A stretch of 64,000 nt of DNA from Rhabdornis inornatus (Eukaryota > Chordata > Aves > Passeriformes > Rhabdornithidae), in NCBI GenBank assembly GCA_013397075.1, contig VWZS01004494.1, positions 449,438-513,437 of the forward strand, written 5' to 3'. Below the pieces are notes generated by a model that was not told where the DNA came from, did no database searches, and was given only the letters and a program-made list of their open reading frames with translations. Below, in pieces: positions 51,301-63,632 of the stretch (position 1 is the first letter of the stretch; the number at the start of each line of letters is the position of its first letter). A program made the position numbers and the translations under genes.

Positions 51301-52045
51301 AGTGTCAGCTGTGAAAGTCAGCTCCTGAATATCCAGTGTTTTGGACTTCAGTAGTGTGCTTGGATTATAATTTCCAGATAGTTCCCCTCTTCTGTGATAT
51401 AGGTACACATTTGTTTGAAAGTAAAGAGCTGAAACACCAATGGCTTCAGAAGGTGAAGCACTTGGGAAAGAAAATGGAAACAATGCTGCAAATGTATTTT
51501 TTAATTTCAAGTAGCTAAGACCTGCGTGTGATTCTGTATCATACCTGTGTGTCTGCATATGTCAGACTTCTACCACTTTTGTGGTAGAGTACATCAGCTG
51601 TTAACGTAATTAACTAAAGGCTAGTAAATCTGTCGGTGGTCAAATGTACCAGCTCAGTCCCATGTTCAGTAACAACACAGGGATTAAGTGCTAATGCTGC
51701 AGTAGGTTTCAGATGAGGGGAGCAGCTTGGTGTGCCCTGCTTCTGTGTACGTATGAGCAAATTGACCTGAAGTAATTACGTTAATCGGAGTTGGTTTTGA
51801 AGGTTGATTGCTTTTTCTGTTGTTGGTTTGGGGGTTTTTTGATACCAAGACATCACAGATTGACATTTCTGTAGCCTGCCAAGTTTCAGAGCACTTTACC
51901 AGCAGCTCCTCTTCCTTTTGTGCTATGATGTGTGTAATTCCCTCTCCCCCATTTGCCAGTTTGACGTTTCCTGTTCAGTGCTCTCACATGAGTTTCCTTT
52001 CGGCTTTGCTGTGACCAGAATTTTGCTTGTTTTGTCATTTTCCAG

Positions 52046-52167
52046 ACTTGAAACTTCGGGATTTCCTGATTGACAATGAGACATTCTCTGACTTCCTCCA
52101 TCATAATGTGTCCATGCCATCGTCTGCAGTAGAGGAGCTACTGGATACAGGGGTCAACCTCCAGCAG
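52046..52167 (+). CDS. ABCA1: ABCA1 exon 6 (residues 142-182)
   Basis: 122 bp, the same as the human exon as I remember it. It completes Asp142 and encodes LKLRDFLIDNETFSDFLHHN and VSMPSSAVEELLDTGVNLQQ. The block L-K-L-x-D-F-L-x-D-N-E-T-F is characteristic of ABCA1 extracellular domain 1. Sequons are N152-E-T and N162-V-S. The acceptor is TTTTCCAG ending at 52045 and the donor CAG|GTGAAG (phase 0). It follows the 18.5-kb intron that holds the internal CpG island, so it would be the first downstream coding exon for any transcript starting there; ATG codons in frame within this exon include Met165. Confidence 0.96.
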
Positions 52168-55100
52168 GTGAAGAGTACTTTCAACTCCTAGCATAATGCT
52201 TGTCTGTTGTTTGTTTAGCTGTAGTGCTAAGATCCATAGGGCTGGACCCCTCTGTGCTAGGTGCTGTAGAGACACAGAGGAAAATGTGTTCCCTACTTCT
52301 CTCTTCCCTCTTGCCCTCAATTTACTGTCTTACTTGATTTTAAGTTGTAAAAGGACACTGGGAACCCATGAGCAAATGTTTCGACCTGCATAAGAAAATA
52401 GTACCCTCAGGCTAAACTGCATTTCTTCCTTCCTCTTTTTTTTTTAAATGGAAGTAAAACATTAATTAAGCTGCTAGCGCTGTTCTGACTGTGTTCAGTC
52501 ACTCAGCTTGGACTGGAGCAGGGTATTTAGGTCTTGCTCTGCCTTACATTCCTGTGTAGCAAAAGGAGCTCTACTTTTGGGTTTGTGGCCAAGGCATCAA
52601 GACAGACACATTGTAAATGATGTAGTACAAGAGTGCTGCTGTCCTGAGTGCTCCATGATTGCAGTCATAAACATTGCTGGTGGTGACAGTGGGCTAGAGC
52701 CCCTTCTGGCAATGGCTGTCTGTCGTTGTCAAGCTTGTAACATGTTCTTTGCTAGGCTTCATGGATTAGTCCAGCAGCATCCTTTCTAACGCAGAAGTCA
52801 GAACAGACTTCAAAGGGAGACACAGGGTTCTCTTGAAAGAATGCAAAAGATGGTATGCAAAAGGAGGAGGAAATCCGTTTTGATCCTCAGCTCCATATCA
52901 GATCTTTTAATTGAAGAAGTATGGCTTAATTGTCCTTTTAGTCTTTGTTTTCCTGTAGTTACAGATACTGTCTCTCTTTGCACACATTGTCTTGTTCTTC
53001 AGTGAATTCTTTCAATTGTTTTAGTGCAGTTTGATGAGTTATCCTACAAGTTAAGGATACATTCTACTAATGAATGTAAGGCAGAGAAAAAATTCTTTCC
53101 CATTTTAGGCTGCAAGTTTTGTTTTACTTGAAACTAATTAGATTAAGACAGAATCATGCTACAGATGATTCTGGGGGGTAACTGGAAGACTGCAGCAACA
53201 GCATTCTTGTCATTCTCCCTAAGTTAGTGGAGAGACAGAAAGATTTTCCAAAGAGGCAAAAACCTCACCATACATTGTGTGGCTGCCATACTGTATCAGC
53301 TGTATATGGAGATGGAAGGAGGAAAAAAGCTTAGCTTTTATCTACACAATGTGTATGAAGGGTGGTGAAAGGCTGTCACATAGTTCTTCCGTGAATGCTT
53401 CAAGCTGTGCTCTTGTGTAATTCTTGAGCTGATTCTGCTGAAGCTGTGGGAGTGATGCTGATGAGTTGTAACAGCATTCTGTGCTCAGGGGTGACAAGAA
53501 GGGCTAATCTGACCACCAGGACATTAAGCTGAAGAGCAGAGCAGTGGCCCATCAAATTTTCTTTGAACACTTTTCTAATACAGATGGTAACTAATGATGC
53601 AGACCGCTCCCTTCCTGCAGAATGACTTTATCTGACTCACAAAATGGACGTCTTTGATTTTGCTGGAGATCTGGTTTGGAGATCTGACCTCACTGCTGAG
53701 CTGACTAGTGACTTCAGTATTAATAGGCAGTATTAGTTAGATCTCTGAATGAGTGGGTCACAGCTTCATTCAGAAGTCATATAGTAAAAGGGCCTATCCA
53801 GACTATGCCAACCTTTCATAGCAAATACAGCCTTCTTCTGCAGTCTGTTGGTGTCCTGGGGTTGTTCAGTGAGGTCAGAAGTTATGATACGCAGTCAAAT
53901 AAGGAACTGAAGTCACCAAGGAGATGGGACTGTTCATTGGTGTTACTGTAATGACAACACTCCAGCAGGGTTGTGTGTCCAGCATACCAAAATTAGTGCA
54001 AACAGATAAAAGTGACCAAAGCCTTCTCTTGATGGGCATGTTGCTTCCTGGGGCTGAGGGGCTCAGCCTTGTGTTTTTCCAGTCGTGGCAGGTGTGCTCA
54101 GAAGGGTGTGGGATTTGGAAGGTGCCTGGGTCAGCAGTGGGCAGGCAGCTGTGTAATCAAGTCTAGTATGCTGCTTTTGTCCAGGTGTGGCCAGACAGCT
54201 CTCGTGCGGCTTGGAGGCGAGAATAGGTCCTGTCCCTCTGAAAAGTTGAAGGCAGAGTGAGGTCCTGGGCCAGTGCTGCAGCATGATGTATTCAATAGCA
54301 GTGAGGAGTAAATAGTAGTGGCCAGTGGATATTCTGCTTGGAACAAATCTCTGTTTCACGAGGCAGGAAAAGTCCCAAGGAGAGAATTATGTGACATGTA
54401 AGGACAGAACAATTACCTATGACTACTTCCAGGCATGAACCTGGCACTTTGAGAGTCCTTAGGGGACTAAACCTGTCATTTAGCATGTATTTTTGCCTGC
54501 TGAAGACACCATGGGTTCAGATGACTGCAAGTGGTTAGAGAACTTGCTGACTTGATGAGACTTGGGTGTTTGAGTCCTGAGTGGGTAGGTAGAGTGTCTT
54601 TTCTGAGGTTTCACGCTGTGGACCTAATTTCTTGAACAGGGCAGCTTCTCTCCAAGAGTATAAAATCTGGGTGAAAGAGGTGGACATTTTCAGAATGGTG
54701 GAAGGTTGGTCACCTTCACTTTTTTGTGGGTGAACACTGCGGCACTGGGAGACACTGTTTTTTCTATATATCCACCTAGGGAAGCTTGTTCTGGGAGTGT
54801 TATTTCAGTGTCCCACAAATACCTTCTTTTCAGCATGGCTGTAACATGCCATGCTATAGTAGTATCTCTGCTGACAAGAAAAAAAGCACTCCAGATTTTC
54901 AAAAGGCAAGTCTTTTTAACTTGAGGGAGAGATGTGAAAGCTTGACATGAGAGCTATATGGCACTGAAAGATCCTATTTTGGGCATATGGATACAGACCA
55001 AAGTTAAATGTTTGCATAAGTATTGCATTAAAAATCTCTTCTCTTTCCTGTCAGTTCTGATTGCTTATTTCCTGAATGTAATGCACTTTCCCCCCCAGAT

Positions 55101-56200
55101 TGTGCATACCCCTTTGGTTTTCACAGATGAAAAATTTCGGACTTACCGGCCTAGTTCAGAAGCTGCTAACTCTTCTGGAATGTAGATCAATCCTCTTTAG
55201 TTGTTGTAAATTGGGCAATGCACACTGGGTCTTACGAAACGACAGAAAGAAGAAATTAAGTCTATGGCTGTTGTTACCTGTGCATTTACAGTAAAATGGT
55301 TCCATCTGTCTAGCCCCAAGGCAAACAAAAGTTTCTTTCCAATAGTAGACTCTGGATTTTTCCTTGTTTATAACCTTTGAGAAGTATGCAGCTTTTTGAC
55401 ATGGACTTTGTTGCTCAGCAAATATGAAGTTGATAACTGACCTTATTAAAATAGTTTGTTTATCAGGCCTGAAACAATCTGGTGATAACTCAGAGGGATT
55501 TTATCTATTTTGTTAATAAGATGATTGCATGTGGATTAGGAAACATTATTGACAAGGAAGCCATTACCTTAAGAAAAATGGACCTGTGAAGGAAAACTCT
55601 AGGGTCTTATCTCATTTGTTACTGCCAGTAAGATAACTTTTTTGCTGATACATTATCTGCTCAAAAACACTGCAAAATGTTTGTATCAGCAGTTAGTGAG
55701 TAGATACTTCAGAGTTAACGAAGATGATTCTGCATCATTACTGCATAGAAAGTGTGGATGGCAGATACATCTAAGTAGGTTGGGACATAGGTCTTTTGCC
55801 CTTCACATAGATTTCCCAGACTTGTGTCTGGCTGGTCACAAGCCTTGTTTTTCTCTGTGGCTCAGTTCCCAGAAGATGGAATGTTAGGCAATGCGTGTAC
55901 CCTTGGCTGGAGGAAACAGCTACTGAGAAGGATGGGATCACTGCTGCTTTGTGCATATTTGCAGGGAAGTGAAGAGAGACCTGCCTCCCCCAGGACTTCT
56001 CTCCCATGTTCTCAGCAGGGAAGGGTTTTTCTTGGAACTAGGTTGTATATGAATCAGGGCTGCTCAACCTGTAGAGAAGAATGCCCCCTCACCTCTATCT
56101 GAAAGAGTTATGAACAGTTTGCTTTGTCTGAGTAACAACCAATGTTTTTTTCTGGAGTCTTAGATGAAGACAGACTTACATGCTTTTCCCACTTTCATAG
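52168..56200 (+). other. ABCA1: ABCA1 intron 6
   Basis: 4,033 bp, GTGAAG donor, ACTTTCATAG acceptor, phase 0. No exon, RNA gene or transposon recognised. Confidence 0.9.
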
Positions 56201-56392
56201 GTCATTGTATCTGGTTACCGAATGCGACTGCGAGATGTCTGCAATAGCTCGACATCACCTGAATTTCTTACGATCCAAAATCAGACAGCAGCCATGGACT
56301 CTGAAGCCTTCATTTGCAACTTGTCAAAGGAAAAACTCCATGCAGCCGAGCAAGCCTTCCGTGCTAACCTGAATCCTTTGAAGCCTCTTCAG
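56201..56392 (+). CDS. ABCA1: ABCA1 exon 7 (residues 183-246)
   Basis: 192 bp (64 codons), five codons longer than human exon 7 as I remember it (177 bp). It encodes VIVSGYRMRLRDVCNSS, a variable segment with FLTIQNQT, then FICNLSKEKLHAAEQAF and RANLNPLKPLQ. The conserved frame points are G-Y near the start, the C-N pair at 196-197, Cys221 with L-x-x-E-K-L-x-A-A-E after it, and L-K-P near the end. Sequons are N197, N209 and N222. The acceptor is CATAG|GTC and the donor CAG|GTGAGT, phase 0. This is the most diverged exon in the window compared with mammals, in line with a fast-evolving part of extracellular domain 1. Confidence 0.93.
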
Positions 56393-58204
56393 GTGAGTTC
56401 ACTGGCCACACCAATGAGAGTCTGTCATTGACACAATCACATTTTCCATGTCTTTCAGTCTAGCAATGCATCCCTGCGTTTCCAGAACTGCTTAGAGGCA
56501 GTTAGAAAGAAGAAAGATGGTTGGTCCTTGTCACAGGAGCATGAGCAACATTGCTTCTTCCTGTCATTCTTACCCTTCCTGTTCAGTCTGCTACTTACAG
56601 GGCATAAGTGTGTGTGGTCTGCAGTTCAGTTTGTCAAGAGGAAAGCCTTTATGCTGCACAATAACAAACAGGATCTTGGTTGTCCCTGTGTTTTAGTCAG
56701 CTGGAATGAGCCCAGATATAAGCCTGGCTTGTGCTGAGCACTAAAACCACCACCTTCTGCCCTTGGCATGGGGCCGCCGAGTACAGAAGTTTCTATTCAC
56801 TGAAAGGCCACAACCTTTAAGCAGGTTTAAGTCGTATGAAACAGAGTCAAGTTTTAAGGTCCTGTTTCAAAAATTAACCAACAGAATGGGTATTGGAGGA
56901 AGAATTCATTGAACTTCAAGAAAATACATTATTTACAGGGTGACTGGAGACTAGAGCAGACTTGGATTTAGGAAAATCCAGTGATGTTTTGCTATAGATC
57001 TGCAATATCTGTTAAAATATGGAAGTTTGAGGAATTCATTGCTGGAAATGACAGTAGAGTGATGAAAAGACCACAGAACCAACTGTATTACCCACTAAAA
57101 CAAATATTCTGTTTTCTGCTGTGTGAGTTTTCAGATTCGAGGAGCCTTTCAGTATTCAAAGTCATGTACCACTTGCTTGGCTTTGTCCCCAGTCAAAAAG
57201 GGTCATTATCAAGTATTGGAATCATATTACTCTCCTGCACACTACATAGCAGTCAGTGACTTCATCTCTCCACAGCTCATCTTCTGTTTTCCACATGTCT
57301 TCCATCTGCACTTTGTCTTTCCTGCTGGAAGAGCAAGACAACTCATAAGCATTTAGAGATGGGGTAACAGCTCTAAAATTGTAACACAGATGGGCTGTTT
57401 AGGGAGGAATGGCTATAATTTGTTTTTTGTCTTCACAAGTGTATGTGCACATACATCCATATTTTACTTTAAACCATTCAAAGATGCTAGAATTTTGGGG
57501 TCTGAGGGGGTTGAAAATAGCCAGCTATTGTACCACTCAGAATTGGTTTTCTGGGCCTTGTGGAGACTCAGTCTTGCTTTTCTTATTTATGGAAGCTTCT
57601 GCAGCTTAGCTGGCAGAAGGAGGTACCATGTGTCTGTGTTCTTAGGTCTATATTGTTTGTTGGTGAAACGAAACACTCATAAGCCACTCTGTGCCTCTTG
57701 GCAACAGCAGTGTAGATTTAAAACATTATGTGCAGTTTTAGGGAGCTTCTGAGAAGCTGGCTCATGATCTTGTCTTCAAGGGGAAAAAAGCTGGAGTCCA
57801 AAAGCCAGCAGTTCTAAACCTGCTGTGCGCTGTTGTCTGGTAAAGGTCCACAATTTTCCTCAGAAATGTTTCACAGTGTACCCTGTAGTTAAGCTGCTGT
57901 AATGCATCAGTGAGTCAAACAAAAACTAACTGGCTTCAGTGTGGTCAGGCAAAATGGATAGATTAACTGTAGGACTGTAGGATCATAACCAACACATTTG
58001 GTACTTAGTGCCTTTAGAGGCTGAAAAGTGCCCTGACCTCCAGTAACATCTTCGAACAAAGAGAGAACTTTCTGCCCATGAACAAAGGAGGCTTTTCATA
58101 CAGCTTATTGAAGGCATTGTGTGTCAAGTCTTGGACATGCACACTGAAGACAGCGTGCTCTGTATCTACTACAGAGTCTGTAAACTGCTGCCAACAACTT
58201 GTCT

Positions 58205-58229
58205 TTTTTTTTTCTTTTTTTTTTTTTTA
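58205..58229 (+). repeat. Poly-T tract
   Basis: Two T runs separated by a single C. A simple low-complexity tract; no retrotransposon body was recognised next to it. Confidence 0.9.
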
Positions 58230-61200
58230 CTTACTCCCTTTGATATACTTCACAGCAAGGCATTTCAGTTAGCAAAGTAAGGGCCAAGTCAAATGCAGGT
58301 GCAACAGGAATTTGGAGACAGGTTCTTAGCTTGTGTAATGGGACATAGGCTTCACTGTTTGCACAATTGTATGTTTTATGGAGAGGCAGCAAGCCAGCAT
58401 CCTAGTACAAGGAGGTTAATACAAGGGTTTGGAACTGTGTGCAAGAACTCTGTAAATTCAACACCAAGGGCTTGGATTGTAAGCTGGAAATTTGTGCCTC
58501 TCTGATATCTGGGCAGTGAAGTGGCTATGGTTTCTTGAAATATCTTAATACATATGACTTAGCCTGACATCCACCTGCTTGTTTTTTTCTCCTGTGCATT
58601 TCTATCTGTCATTCCCTCTTCAAGATGATGCAGTAAATTTCATCATGGAATTGATCCGGATTAAGAGTGATTGACCTGATTGTATGTTTACACAAATATT
58701 TATGCTAAAACATGAAGGGCAGGATGCAAGATGAGAGCCCTGTGATCACGGAGTGAGTGATCTCTGATCATAACACTCAGTTCTGCTGGCTTAAAGTGTG
58801 TGTGCATTTGCAGCCTCAGTGAAACTCTAAGTGTTCTAAGTAGCTCTCAAAAATGCAGTAATTACTTGCAAGTTACAGACAGGTCAAGGTTTTGAAAAAA
58901 TAAATTAAAGTGCATGCATGATGAAATGCATGAGCTCTAAATGTCACAGCACCGCTAAGTTTTTTTTAAAACTAAGGCAAGGAATAAACACTTTACATGC
59001 CTTCTCCTCAGTTCTATCCAGAGCACCTTGAGTGTTGCCCAAAGGGCAGTGATACAGTTAAGAACGTATTAAAATGTATTAATTAAATTTATATTATTAA
59101 TAAATTCCTTATTAAAAAATGCTAGGATTCTAGCTCTGTCACTGATCTTTTGTATTACTTCAATTTGGCCTGTTTTGTAGGATGAGAAAACAGAGCCAAG
59201 CACATGGAGGTATGGTAGGGAGGTTAAAGGCTGTGTCCTTACTATTTTTCATGTAAGAACCTACTTGAGGTTGGCTGTTTATTTCAAAACCCAGCTGAAA
59301 ATCTGGGTGTGGTCATGGGGCCCCAAGGCAGAGGATAAACTTCCCTTCTTCTCTTGAGTGTTCACTCTACTAGATGAAAAAAGTGTTTAAAAAAGTCGCA
59401 TTCCATGACCCATGTCTTAAACAGCATCCATTCTCTGAAGCCTTTTGACCAACAATACTGTGGGACACAGGACATACTGTACAAGCTCTCTGGGGACACA
59501 TCATCTGTTCTTGAGGCTTTTTTGCACTAGCTGATGAGACTGAGGCAGGAGAAGCTGGTTTGAGAACAGCAGTGAAGCAGTACATCTCACTGCATGCATG
59601 CGAATTTCCTTACGGGCTTTCTCCTCGTGGTAAGCCAGCAGTTGTGCCATAGAGGAACTACACAGTTTGGGAAAGGCTAACAAGAGCAATGGCAGTAAGT
59701 TCCCAGCCATTACAGCACAGTCCAGTGGGACATTTCTGACTGTCTCATACCATAGAAGTACCTGTTTGTATATCCCTCTGCAAATCTCCCCAGTTTTGAA
59801 TGTGATCTGGTGGGGGGAAGGTTTAATGGTAATTCAGATTGCTGCTGTGGGATTTCATCTCTTAGACAACACTGTCTAATAAGGGCTTTGCCATACTCCC
59901 TTCCAGTGGTATGGATATGGTAATAAACCATGAATATGCTGTGGCTTGTGTGCTACAGTGGTCCTTGAAAGACTGTGGGTGAGCATATGAAAATCCAATT
60001 GTTTTTTCTTGCTCCGTAAACTGGGTGGTATTTTGTCAAATGGGTAGCATGAACTAAGCATTAGATAATAAATGCCTTGCAGTTGAAAAATGGCTTTTAG
60101 AAAAGGTCTCCTAATGTAAATATGTGCTGCAACTGAACTTGTACCTTTTCTTGATCTTTTGAGAGGGTTTTCAGTCAAGCACAATGATATCATCCTTTTA
60201 AGCAGCAGTGGTTTGAGACTTCCACTCTCAGGAAACAAAAGCAGAAGCCTAAAGCATGTGATTTTTCTGCAGAGGCCAGTGGAAAGTTTCTGGCCAGTGG
60301 AAAATGGAAAAAAATCAGTATAAAGTTGTAATAACTATTTCAAAGCAAATGTGGCAGAATTATCTTTATTAGGGAGACACAGCCAGCTGTATGATGCAGA
60401 CTGAATTTTGGCTGAATGCTTTGACTTCCCAACACTTAAAACCCGTGTGTTCTCATGTATGTTAAAAGATCAGATTTGTCCACACCCGTAAGTCTCATGG
60501 GAATTTATTCAAGGCTTGTCTGTCAACTCCAGCCATGTCAAATATTTGTCACTAGAGTAAATCTTGTAGCATGCACATACAGGCACACAGAGTCGCCCCA
60601 GTGCACTCAGTACCTCAAGAGTGTTATGATGTTGGCTGCCCCAGAAGACAAATTTAGTGACTTGCTAGCTACTACCACAGTAATTGTAGAGGGCAGTTGT
60701 GTTCAAAACCTGCTAGAGCTTTGTCTTTCCACAGTGTGCCTGGAACAGACAGGTGATGTTTTTGCAGTACACTGCCAGTAAAGGAGTCAATGCCTTCCCC
60801 AGCCCCTAGATGTAGTGCAGATATCTGCTGAAGACAGTCTCACAGTAGGAGCAGTCTTCCTGGATCTACCCTGAGGTTTCTTATTAATGTAATTAAGTAC
60901 TTAGTGAGTCACTACAAAGATGTATATTACAGGGAAATTAATGACATGCTTATCTGTTCAAATAAGACAGGCCCTTGTGATGGATCTTTTGTTATTGTCT
61001 CTGGAGATGACTTATGAGAGGCTTCCTGAGTGGGCTTTGAGGTTCAAGAAGTGATAGAAAGAGTAAAATTTCCTCCATATCAATGATACTATTGCAGGTT
61101 CTGGTGAGAAATGATCCTGAAGTGATATGAATTTGTTAGGGAAGAAAGTCAGGGTGCAGTGGTATGGAAGGAAGGGTACTCCTCAGATTTGAGAGTAAGG

Positions 61201-61699
61201 TTTGCAAGCTCCTTGAATCACCTAAGACTTATGTACAAGGTCAGGAAAAAGATCAGTGTCTTCGACTGATAATTCAGCAGTGGCCCTTAATGGAGGCATG
61301 TGAACGGATGCAGCCATTGGGCAATACATAACAACATTTCTTCAGTGTAATGTCCTGTTCTTCAGTAGCTTGCAACCGAGACTTTCTCATCTGCTGCTGG
61401 GATTCTCTTGTTTAATAGCATTTGGCTGGATTTTTATGTTCCATGAATTCTTTTAAGTCTTTCTCAAATTCACAATACTTTCAGCATTGCATAGAGTCTA
61501 CTGATTTTTTCTGTTTTGACTAAGTTGCATATGCAGAAGCTTCTTTGGTTTTGTTTTAAACTGATCATTGCACTGGGAATTTTCTAGTCCTGTATGATGA
61601 GGCACAGAAGGCAATCATTGCACTTCCATTCCCCATCCCACTTGTAAGTCTGCAGACCTTTGTAACAACCTCTGTTTGTCCTTACACATCCCGTTGGAA

Positions 61700-62180
61700 G
61701 AACTATGGTCTTTTTCTCTTCCTTCAAAAACCATTTCTGCCTTGAATCATGGCCTTTGTCTGTACCTGAGCTCCTTCAGAGATGGAGAACCCAAAATTAC
61801 ACATAGTACTTGAGAACAAGGGTTGCATTGTGGATTTGTGTGATGTTGATCTGTTTTATCATTGTTTTTCTGAGACCTCTCTTTTTGAGTGGCATTAGCT
61901 AACTTAAGACCATACAAGGGGTATCTTAAGGTAGAACTGTCTTTTTCCTATGTTCTTTACTTTACGGTGCTGAATTTTGTTTGGCACTTTGTGATAGTGT
62001 GTCAGTAGGAGGATGTTTACTAATCCTTTGCAATTAGATTTTGACTTTTCACTGTTCTGAACTGATTAGTATCTTCAGAAAACTTTTCCTCATCCACCCT
62101 GTCCCTGAATCCCCTCTGAATGCAGTGAACACAGATCCATGTGGAGATCCATGAAGTATATGGAGCTGAAAAAGCACATC
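61700..62180 (-). repeat. Degenerate ancient CR1-like LINE fragment
   Basis: On the + strand, short blocks occur in the order expected of the reverse complement of CR1 coding DNA: 'gagaacccaaaattacacat' with 'agtacttgag' (compare the usual 'gacccagaactggacacagtactc' type motif), 'taagaccatacaaggggtat', and later 'gatccatgtggagatccatg'. Similarity is patchy and no frame is intact. The limits are approximate and the call is tentative. Confidence 0.4.
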
Positions 62181-63545
62181 TCTTGTTATGCATGAACCTG
62201 GAACTTTCTACCTCATCCTGCTGCTGAAGTTGTAGTGGTAGAGCAGATATGTAGCTTTGATATTTGCTGGCAAAATTTCTTTTAATATGTCGTGAAGGTC
62301 TAAGCCTGTGGGGGTTTTTAATTGGTTTTTCTCCTAGATAAGTTTTTATTTATCCAGACCTTAAGGACTGCATTTAGTAGTGATCCATAGATGTTAGAGA
62401 ATCTTCCCTGAATTTTCGACTTGCTTTGGAGCAAAGACTAACTGTGTGCTCATAAAAGTTAGCTGAATTTTAAACATCCCAGCAGATCAGCAGAACAGTG
62501 CCCATTTACACCAGCTGGTACTGACCAGGTCTTACCCATCTCCAGCAGATCCAGCAGAACAAGTGAAAACCTCCAGACTTTGTTTCCAGAAATTGCCCAG
62601 GAAAGATGTGAAAAGGAAGCGATTCAGCTCAAAAGATGTGTACTGAAATCAAGGGCCTTGGCTGTTCATCTTTGTGTTGCAATGCTGTAACTTTAGTATG
62701 CTTTCAAATGCTGCAACACGGAGCTACTGATGTGAAATCATAGGAATTTATTTTGGTCTTCATTCACTCAAAATAAGGATTGTGCCCAAATGTTTTCCAG
62801 GTACATGAACAGAAGGGAAAAAGAACCCCACTAACCAAACTCCAGGCTACCAGTTACATGTAGAGCAATTGGAAACAAGGAGTTTCAATGTGACTTCCTG
62901 CTAGAGCAAATAGTTTCCTGAAGCTATGCCTCCCACTTCTGGAAGCCTATCAGTCTTGCTCTTTGGTGACAGTGCATGCCAGCTGTTTCCTGGAAGCTGT
63001 TTGTTTTGCAATACACCCTTGGTTTGGATAAAAAGCATCAAGGCCTGATGGGAGGACTTGAGTGATGATAATGTACACTGCAGTAGGGAGTTCTTTTGTG
63101 TCTGAGCTGGTATCTGTGTAGTCTCTGGTATCTGAAAACTTGTTCCCACCAAACTGTCTTTTCCTCCACTGTAGTGATTTTGCATTCCCTTCCTAGCACT
63201 GGCTTGCAGGATTTCACATCCTGTAGACTGTGCTTGTTTTGTCACCTGGAATGCAAGCCATCCTTTGCATTGTAAGTGTACGTGCATGCATTTAACATTT
63301 TGTTGGTATGGTTCTGATTATGGTGTCTGTGTCCTTTACCTGTGGAAAGAGAAAAGGGGTGATCCTATCACATTGCAGAGTGCAGAAGCCCATGGTATTT
63401 TAAGTTCAGGGTTACACAGAAAGCCAGCTCTGTCTTCCCCACGGATGTAAACAGTCCTAGCTGCTCTGTACAAGAATGTTTACAGGAGTTTAATTTCATT
63501 TGTGCTTTGCAGTAACTTCTAGTTTCCTTTTCTCTCTTCTCACAG

Positions 63546-63632
63546 AGACAACTTTCTTTCAATTCCTCCTTGTGGGATCTGTCAGAAACTGTGGAAACTT
63601 TGAGAGAAAGCATTGGGAAGCTTGTTAAAGAG
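63546..63632 (+). CDS. ABCA1: ABCA1 exon 8 (residues 247-275)
   Basis: 87 bp (29 codons), two codons shorter than human exon 8 as I remember it (93 bp). It encodes RQLSFNSSLWDLSETVETLR and ESIGKLVKE. Only the overall pattern (N-S-S sequon at N252, then a leucine-rich amphipathic helix ending in a K/Q-E) is shared with mammals. It is called by position, in-frame AG/GT boundaries (ACAG|AGA and GAG|GTAAGA, phase 0 on both sides) and an open frame that continues that of exon 7. An acceptor shift of two bases would break the frame. It is the last exon inside the window. Confidence 0.88.

Larger units (their letters stand above)
33534..52045 (+). other. ABCA1: ABCA1 intron 5 (18.5 kb)
   Basis: 18,512 bp, GTAACA donor, TTTTCCAG acceptor, phase 1. 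It contains a solo LTR (34649-35248), a CpG island with a DR4 element (about 50.26-50.70 kb) and A-rich low-complexity tracts (50.73-50.82 and 51.2-51.3 kb), each listed separately. Between about 35.3 and 50.2 kb I recognised no exon, RNA gene or well-preserved repeat. Short open frames there carry no family motif. Confidence 0.88.
56393..63545 (+). other. ABCA1: ABCA1 intron 7
   Basis: 7,153 bp, GTGAGT donor, TTCTCACAG acceptor, phase 0. It contains a poly-T tract at about 58205-58229, an AT-rich stretch at about 59060-59120 and a degenerate CR1 at about 61700-62180. No exon or RNA gene recognised. Confidence 0.9.

Noticed and set aside
23166..63632. Identification as ABCA7 instead of ABCA1
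   Set aside because: The first 20 residues resemble ABCA7, but the PPYEQHE, PCFRYPTPGE, RLFSDARRLLLYSQ and DFLxDNETF segments are of ABCA1 type, and the large introns also fit ABCA1 better.
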